Source: Spirochaetales bacterium (GTDB taxonomy: Bacteria; Spirochaetota; Spirochaetia; Sphaerochaetales; Sphaerochaetaceae). From it: DNA of 11,617 nucleotides. Below are positions 8,401 to 11,617 of this stretch, piece by piece; the first letter of the stretch is position 1; each line of letters starts with the position of its first letter. The translations under genes were made by a program, and so were the position numbers. The stretch covers positions 1-11,617 of the forward strand of contig JAGABK010000070.1 of assembly GCA_017614625.1 (NCBI GenBank), in the 5' to 3' direction. The notes below the pieces were generated by a model that was given only the letters and a program-made list of their open reading frames with translations, was not told where the DNA came from and made no database searches.

Positions 8401-10116
8401 TCCGGTATCGACGAAGCTCCTGAGCACGTCGACGGAGACATTCCCTTCCCTGAGGGCTGAGATTCCGGCCGATTCCGGAATGGCCACCGAAAGGATAAGG
8501 CTTCCGTCGAGGGCCGTGTTCTCCGAGATGAAGGTCTTGTCTGAGAGGAACGCGTCGTAGAGTTCCCTGTGCCTTCCGGGAACCAGGTCGTTCAGGAAGA
8601 GCTGCACGGAAAGCTGGTTGCCTTCCCTGGAGAAGACGACAGACGCCGAAAGCTCGTCGGAGACCGAGACCTGCGCAGAAAGCTCCGAGCTCAGGTCGAG
8701 CAAGACCGTGGCGTCAATGTCCTGCAGGCTGGCGCAGTCCAGTCCGGAGACCGATGCGCTTATGAGGTTCAGGTTCCCTATCTCCTTGCCCTGTAAGGAA
8801 AGTTCGAAGTCCGTTGTGACCTTGCCCAGGAGGTCGTTGTCGGTGAATACGGCGGCCCTGCCCCTGGTCCTGAGTCCTATGTTCTGCTGTGACAATGAAT
8901 AATCGAGAGTAAGGTTCTCCAGATTGACGCGTCCCGCGAGGGGTATGCCGGTCTGGGAGACGTCAGCCGCGGCCATCATTATCTGGCCGGCGGTCGACCC
9001 GCTCTGTATGTTCAGGCCCAGGTCGGCTTCAAGGCCGGAGACGTCTACAAGAACTCCGTTGGCGACCGCCTTCACGGCTTCCGAACCGAGGCCTACCGAA
9101 AGGCTTTCGGCCATGTTCCATGTGCCGGCCAGCCCCAGTCCCGTGACTGTGGCGTCGAGATCCAGATTATCCGTGACGGCTTTGGCTGAAAGCGTCTCGG
9201 CCGAGAGGTCGAACGCCAGAAGCGGATCCGCCCGGTCCATGCTCAGCTGCACGTATGCCGACTCAAGGCCCGCCGAAAGAGGAAGTGACGAGCCCTCCCC
9301 GCCCAGGGCCAGGCTCTCCATGTAGAGCGCTGCGAAGATGAGGTCGTCCTTCATCCTGGCCAGGGCCGAGATGTCTTCGGCCTTACCCATGCCGTCGAGG
9401 GAGACGCTGCCCATTGAGAGGGACAGGTCCTGCGTGGAATCGAAGAGGACCCTCAGGTCCGAGACCTTCAGGACCTTGTCTCCGAGCGCCTTGGGATATG
9501 ACAGCGGAAGGTCCTGTATGTTCAGGCCAGCCTCCGTGAAAGAAAGCCCCTGTCCGAACCCGGCGTAGGCCACGGCGCCCGAAACGACTGTCCGTATTCC
9601 ACGGACATCAATATCCAATGCCATGTCTGAAAGGACCAGGTCGATGGCGGGAACCGCCGCCGCGCGCGAAGAGGCTCCGCCTGCGTCCTCCCCGCTTCCG
9701 GAGTCCTCTTTTTTCAGGGACTTCACCGCCTCAAGCAGGTCGTCAAGGGAAGCGTCGTCGAGCTTGACCGAGACACCGGTCGTCGTGAGGGTCGCAGCAG
9801 AAACGTCGCGGCCAAGGGCGATCCTCAGTATCTGCCAGAGGTTGAGGGAGAGGTCGGCGCGCTCGATACCGATTACGCCGGTCCCGTTCACGCTCACATC
9901 GATTCCGTTGATGCGCAGGGACCTCATCAGCGTCCCGGACACATCCTCTATGCGGATCTCGATTCCGGAGCTGCCCTGCGGAAGGAATGAAGTCAGGTAT
10001 GTCCTGAGCCTCTCCATACCGGTCGTGGCCACACGGAAATGGACCACGCACAGAGCGACGGCCATGACCAGTATCACCGAGATCAATACGGATGTGAGAG
10101 TCTTCCTGAATTTCAT
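5407..10116 (-). CDS. tamB: TamB-family (DUF490) translocation/assembly module protein
   Basis: A very large protein of 1569 residues from the chosen ATG. Residues 6-27 form an uncleaved-looking signal anchor after MKFRK, which places the rest in the periplasm. Residues 50-125 look like the usual TamB/AsmA-like start (RIEDVSGTLMRSLRINGIDV). A low-complexity Ser/Gly/Glu/Asp/Ala linker lies near 133-155. Most of the remainder is repetitive short beta-strand sequence, as expected for the long hydrophobic groove thought to shuttle envelope components. The C-terminal DUF490 region includes FSSVPARDENEIMAMLGQ near residue 1375, a hallmark TamB segment, and the chain ends in TKQIQF with a terminal Phe. 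Together with the adjacent bamA this suggests a TamB-BamA partnership in envelope biogenesis. The open frame extends 35 codons upstream to an ATG at 10221, but that hydrophilic stretch overlaps the tmk promoter and leader and would bury the signal anchor, so ATG 10116 is preferred. No Shine-Dalgarno sequence precedes it. Confidence 0.88.
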   Translation of the reverse strand: MKFRKTLTSVLISVILVMAVALCVVHFRVATTGMERLRTYLTSFLPQGSSGIEIRIEDVSGTLMRSLRINGIDVSVNGTGVIGIERADLSLNLWQILRIALGRDVSAATLTTTGVSVKLDDASLDDLLEAVKSLKKEDSGSGEDAGGASSRAAAVPAIDLVLSDMALDIDVRGIRTVVSGAVAYAGFGQGLSFTEAGLNIQDLPLSYPKALGDKVLKVSDLRVLFDSTQDLSLSMGSVSLDGMGKAEDISALARMKDDLIFAALYMESLALGGEGSSLPLSAGLESAYVQLSMDRADPLLAFDLSAETLSAKAVTDNLDLDATVTGLGLAGTWNMAESLSVGLGSEAVKAVANGVLVDVSGLEADLGLNIQSGSTAGQIMMAAADVSQTGIPLAGRVNLENLTLDYSLSQQNIGLRTRGRAAVFTDNDLLGKVTTDFELSLQGKEIGNLNLISASVSGLDCASLQDIDATVLLDLSSELSAQVSVSDELSASVVFSREGNQLSVQLFLNDLVPGRHRELYDAFLSDKTFISENTALDGSLILSVAIPESAGISALREGNVSVDVLRSFVDTGRISINAAVRNLPVGKSEMGGGVTLEASFDSGSAVVDTLAVTTMGYRVFYSGTVDFDELVPSGRLSLQSSSDGRELAGVDLSHATGSKTYEYSASSPLLKDVSVSGVIDWQDLGRILINGTVRAGLFVGGSMDFNAVFTPDPLHLSIASEFADLLVTYAESEVSVEGSLVGFGINTGNMPITVSSAIMARYNTESKDFDVKLDGLDVVSTRFRFSSDLRLTQDSLKIGNLGLGLGQLYSRFRGNLDLSFASIQEIISGKTDSLLGTMDFVSESGLTQFNGAVTEDRGYLDILFLGSERFQTEISVLGRRGERFYFSGSSSWGDAGKNSLSFNGVYDNLVFSLYDSHGRLGNLELNDIGLTADFVNNLITGGVGLRNSRIFTDGRNIVQSVVLDFDARADSFIDVAMDMLAGRDYRLDFSVGLSDFQMEDGFTVPDTRVDIVLSNNTFELSGNMINGTFDLKEGYADISVDDGFIFGFKARGYVGSTLDVYISDIHFPLTLANQFIDLPMVTFDKGVIEGELLLKGTSSGPSFYGMLYCQSFDMSMFFLPDQILTTKNLAIALHDRTVSISQAPISGYSENDGRYFHGDLSLEVVILDTGVESMEFGLNINDDTPLDFWFPARGDQLEMEIRTDVSGYLGFATSGGKAKITTDIKVSDMLMDFRIDDELPVWLSNFKFGQGNRSVDMDVRLTTGQDVEFYYPEKDNSFINFTLTEDKSVHLVVADGKTSMDGGLSIKTGQVYYFQNDFIIREGSVDLTERRYTGTTSSFPFVLNLTADLTDYDSDGNKIEISLILKNATPDNITPRFSSVPARDENEIMAMLGQSVLSAGALDQSVSLSSLATLAATATDALVRVGILESNKNYSITGIIRNALGLDIFSARSNILSNVIIDALPGELTGRGDVSILARYLDGTSIYAGKYIGNNWFVKVRMMLKADGSVRLSDRVGHFLAKDLILDNEFSLDFNTPLGTFSVFTQPRELSVFDILDTIGFSVTKQIQF

Positions 10117-10124
10117 TCGCAATG

Positions 10125-10133
10125 AGTATAACA
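10125..10133 (-). promoter_or_regulatory. Extended -10 promoter-like element for the tamB-bamA-mutS cluster
   Basis: The minus strand reads TGTTATACT, a TGn extended -10 followed by TATACT (5 of 6 to TATAAT). The best-placed -35 (TTACTT at 10153-10148, 17-base spacer) is poor, so the extended -10 would carry recognition. The element ends 8 bases before the tamB ATG, which would place transcription start at or next to the start codon. A promoter farther upstream cannot be excluded. Confidence 0.4.
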
Positions 10134-10163
10134 GTTCAGGACGGATAAAGTAACTGCATGCGA

Positions 10164-10193
10164 TTGAATTAATATGTTCTTTGTGTGTATATT
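10164..10193 (+). promoter_or_regulatory. Sigma-70-type promoter for tmk
   Basis: TTGAAT (10164-10169) and TATATT (10188-10193) are separated by 18 bases in an AT-rich patch. This predicts a transcript start near 10200 and a leader of about 30 bases ending at the tmk start. It lies back to back with the tamB promoter-like element. Confidence 0.55.
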
Positions 10194-10221
10194 TTGGACA
10201 TGCGCCGCTTTTTCGCGCCAT

Positions 10222-10227
10222 GGAGGA
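10222..10227 (+). promoter_or_regulatory. Ribosome binding site deciding the tmk start
   Basis: GGAGGA lies 3 bases before the ATG at 10231 (4 bases if only GGAGG pairs), slightly close but strong. It supports 10231 over the in-frame ATG at 10174, which lies upstream of the predicted -10 and so outside the predicted transcript. Confidence 0.75.
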
Positions 10228-10230
10228 ATC

Positions 10231-10842
10231 ATGCCTGAAATCCTGAAGAACTTCTGGGTGCTCGAGGGCCTGGACGGAGCCGGGACGACGACCCAGCTCA
10301 AGAACCTCGAGAAATACCTCGACGACAAGGGCACGAAGGTGTTCAGAACCGCCGAGCCTACGGTCTACGAGACCGGCCGATTCATCAGGAAAGTCCTTGG
10401 CGGGGAGATCAAGGTCCCCCAGTCAACGATAGCCTATTTGTTCGCTGCCGACCGGGATAATCATATAAACAACCCGGAATACGGCATCAAAACCCATCTT
10501 GAGGCCGGAGAGATCGTCATCTCCGACAGGTACTTCTTCTCCTCTTTCGCCTACCAGAGCATAGGCTTCGACGGAGAGACCGTGAAGATGCTCAACAGCC
10601 GCTTCCCCTATCCCGAATTCGTGCTCTACGTGGACACTCCGGTGGAGGACTGCATAAGCCGCATCGAGGGCCGCGGAAACGAGAAGGAGATCTACGAGAA
10701 ATTCGACTACCAGGTCAAGGTCCGCGACAACTACGAGAGCATATTCTCCACCCTTCCCACCGGGTGTACCCTCATCCGGGTCGACGGAAGGCTCACGAGG
10801 GAGGAGATATTCAAGACGCTTGTCCGCGAACTGGGGATATGA
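10231..10842 (+). CDS. tmk: Thymidylate kinase (dTMP kinase)
   Basis: This 203-residue cytosolic enzyme phosphorylates dTMP to dTDP with ATP, an essential step toward dTTP. The P-loop region is FWVLEGLDGAGTTTQL (8-23). Its G-x4-G-T-T-T form has Thr19 where the Walker A lysine normally sits. TAEPT at 40-44 corresponds to the substrate-binding [TR]EP block of the family. GRFIRKVL (49-56) follows, then AADRDNH at 72-78, the DRY motif at 99-101 within DRYFFSSFAYQS, and LYVDTP at 132-137. A lid-like stretch with Arg144 and Arg148 and a Phe-x-x-QVKVRDNY segment (158-168) close the typical fold. Length matches the family (about 200-215). I believe the TTT-type P-loop occurs in other spirochaete Tmk proteins, but that is recall. 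The gene is monocistronic by appearance: it has its own promoter and a strong terminator 12 bases past the stop, and it is divergent from tamB. Confidence 0.92.
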   Translation: MPEILKNFWVLEGLDGAGTTTQLKNLEKYLDDKGTKVFRTAEPTVYETGRFIRKVLGGEIKVPQSTIAYLFAADRDNHINNPEYGIKTHLEAGEIVISDRYFFSSFAYQSIGFDGETVKMLNSRFPYPEFVLYVDTPVEDCISRIEGRGNEKEIYEKFDYQVKVRDNYESIFSTLPTGCTLIRVDGRLTREEIFKTLVRELGI

Positions 10843-10854
10843 CCCGTGATTATG

Positions 10855-10887
10855 AAACGCTCCGCGCAGTCTGCCGGAGCGTTTTTT
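10855..10887 (+). terminator. Intrinsic terminator of tmk
   Basis: AAACGCTCCG (10855-10864) pairs perfectly with CGGAGCGTTT (10875-10884) across a 10-base loop. The T-run covers 10882-10887. It begins 12 bases after the tmk stop codon. The loop contains GCAG/CTGC, which may add a few inner pairs. Confidence 0.9.
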
Positions 10888-10939
10888 AATTGCCAGGTTT
10901 TTTCCGCCCGTGTTACCATATAAAATGACGGATTGCATG

Positions 10940-10968
10940 AAAAAAAGGCTCCCGGCAACGGGAGCCTT
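10940..10968 (-). terminator. Intrinsic terminator of the MFS transporter gene
   Basis: AAGGCTCCCG (10945-10954) and CGGGAGCCTT (10959-10968) form a perfect 10-bp stem with a 4-base loop. Read on the minus strand the stem is followed by seven T residues (10946-10940), so it terminates the leftward gene ending at 10991. The plus-strand side has no uninterrupted T-run. With the tmk terminator it isolates the two converging genes, and it fills most of the 148-base gap between them. Confidence 0.87.
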
Positions 10969-10990
10969 CTCTTTGTCCTGACAGGAGTTG

Positions 10991-11617
10991 TCAGGCAGCC
11001 TTCAGCCTTCTTCCCTTCTTCAGGCTGATGACCTGGGACGCGGCTATCAATGCGCCCAGGACGCACACGCAGCCGCAGATGAACATGACGGTCGGAACGG
11101 CCAGATGGTCCAGCATGATGCCTCCCGTGACGCTGCCTATGACATAGCTGACCGTCAGGGCCGTGAAGACAAGGCTCTGTGCCACGGGCGAGTCCTTCGC
11201 AGGCATGATCTGTGATACGAAGGGAACGATTGCCGCAGAATAGACCGCGTACGACGGGCCGTGGAACGAAATGGCGAAATAAAGGAACGGGACGGAGGCT
11301 GAAACGGCGAACAGGAACATCTTCAGGGCGAAGAATATGAAGGAGACAAGGATGACAGTCGCCGGCCTGAACTTCCTTATGGCCCAGGAGCACAGGATCA
11401 TCATCGGAATCTCTATGGCCGCCCCGTAGGATGTGATCATCGAGAAGGCCCTTGAATCCCCTCCTACATGGCGGACCATGTTCACCAGATAGCTGGAACC
11501 AATCCTGAAGCCCGAGAGCATGACGATTATTCCAAGGATCATCACGGTGAAGCGCCCGTAGGTGAACGCGAACTGCAGAAGCCCGGTCGCCTTCTCCTCC
11601 GGGTGATCCTCCCTGCG
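10991..11617 (-). CDS. MFS transporter, C-terminal half (cut by the right window edge)
   Basis: The last 208 residues of a membrane transporter; the N-terminal half lies beyond the right edge. The frame stays open to 11617, and the first visible residues RREDHPEEKATG look like the end of the cytoplasmic loop between the two six-helix bundles. Six hydrophobic segments follow, matching TM7-12: around VMILGIIVMLSGFRIG, then FSMITSYGAAIEIPMMILCS, TVILVSFIFFALKMFLF, FLYFAISFHGPSYAVYSAA, LVFTALTVSYVIGSVTGG and VMFICGCVCVLGALIAAS. The pattern VGG...EIPMM in TM8, SYAVYSAAIVPFV in TM10 and GSVTGGIMLDHL in TM11 resembles the oligosaccharide:H+ symporter (LacY-like) and sugar-permease MFS branch, but the substrate cannot be told from this half. 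The tail KKGRRLKAA is basic and cytoplasmic, as expected from the positive-inside rule. An apparent start at 11545 is only an internal GTG within TM7. The gene ends at its own terminator and converges with tmk. Confidence 0.85.
   Translation of the reverse strand, partial: RREDHPEEKATGLLQFAFTYGRFTVMILGIIVMLSGFRIGSSYLVNMVRHVGGDSRAFSMITSYGAAIEIPMMILCSWAIRKFRPATVILVSFIFFALKMFLFAVSASVPFLYFAISFHGPSYAVYSAAIVPFVSQIMPAKDSPVAQSLVFTALTVSYVIGSVTGGIMLDHLAVPTVMFICGCVCVLGALIAASQVISLKKGRRLKAA

Noticed and set aside
10117..10221. 35-codon N-terminal extension of tamB from the ATG at 10221
   Set aside because: It is hydrophilic, overlaps the tmk promoter and leader, and would place the signal anchor internally.
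10174..10230. 19-codon N-terminal extension of tmk from the ATG at 10174
   Set aside because: This ATG lies upstream of the predicted -10 element and has no Shine-Dalgarno site. The ATG at 10231 has GGAGGA and gives a normal-length Tmk.
10220..10246. Eight-codon upstream reading frame overlapping the tmk start
   Set aside because: Its ATG overlaps the tmk Shine-Dalgarno site and has no ribosome binding site of its own; likely chance.
10938..10982. 14-codon frame starting ATGAAAAAAAGG between the two terminators, with an AT-rich patch upstream
   Set aside because: It is the minus-strand terminator read on the plus strand. There is no Shine-Dalgarno site, and the TTGCCA and TATAAA upstream are too far apart (23 bases) to form a promoter.
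10959..10985. Possible bidirectional action of the second hairpin
   Set aside because: The plus-strand side continues CTTCTCTTTG with no uninterrupted T-run, and tmk already has its own terminator, so only the minus direction is supported.
1..11617. Novel defence, mobile or RNA-based system
   Set aside because: No transposase, integrase, CRISPR-like spacing, long repeats, tRNA or rRNA-like segments or uncharacterised gene clusters were seen. All complete genes belong to known housekeeping or envelope families.

Overview
This is an ordinary but informative chromosomal window, almost fully coding, from a Gram-negative-type bacterium. It carries an outer-membrane assembly gene (bamA) and a TamB-like gene. 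The order tamB-bamA-mutS, from memory of Treponema pallidum and Borrelia burgdorferi gene order, together with the relatedness of the thymidylate kinase, suggests a spirochaete with GC-rich coding sequence, perhaps a host-associated Treponema or Sphaerochaeta relative. That placement is inference; no rRNA or other marker is present.

Layout. Positions 1-10116 hold a tight minus-strand cluster that reads right to left: a TamB-family envelope protein (10116-5407), BamA (5384-2826), MutS (2783-207) and the N-terminal zinc-ribbon part of a ComF-like protein (195 to the left edge). The gaps are only 22, 42 and 11 bases, with no recognisable internal terminator, so the four are probably co-transcribed. 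TamB and BamA work together at the envelope: BamA folds beta-barrel proteins into the outer membrane, and TamB spans the periplasm. MutS and ComF are DNA-related passengers. An intergenic region of about 110 bases (10117-10230) holds back-to-back promoter-like elements for this cluster and for tmk on the plus strand.

tmk (10231-10842, plus strand) encodes thymidylate kinase. Its P-loop lacks the usual lysine. It ends in a strong intrinsic terminator. A second hairpin, with a T-run reading leftward, closes the converging minus-strand gene at the right edge. That gene (10991-11617) is the C-terminal half of an MFS transporter whose start lies outside the window.

I looked for mobile elements, CRISPR arrays, RNA genes, toxin-antitoxin or defence modules and long repeats and saw none. 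I do not see a previously undescribed system here. The best leads are the absent skp-like gene between bamA and mutS, the altered Tmk P-loop, and a possible leaderless tamB transcript.
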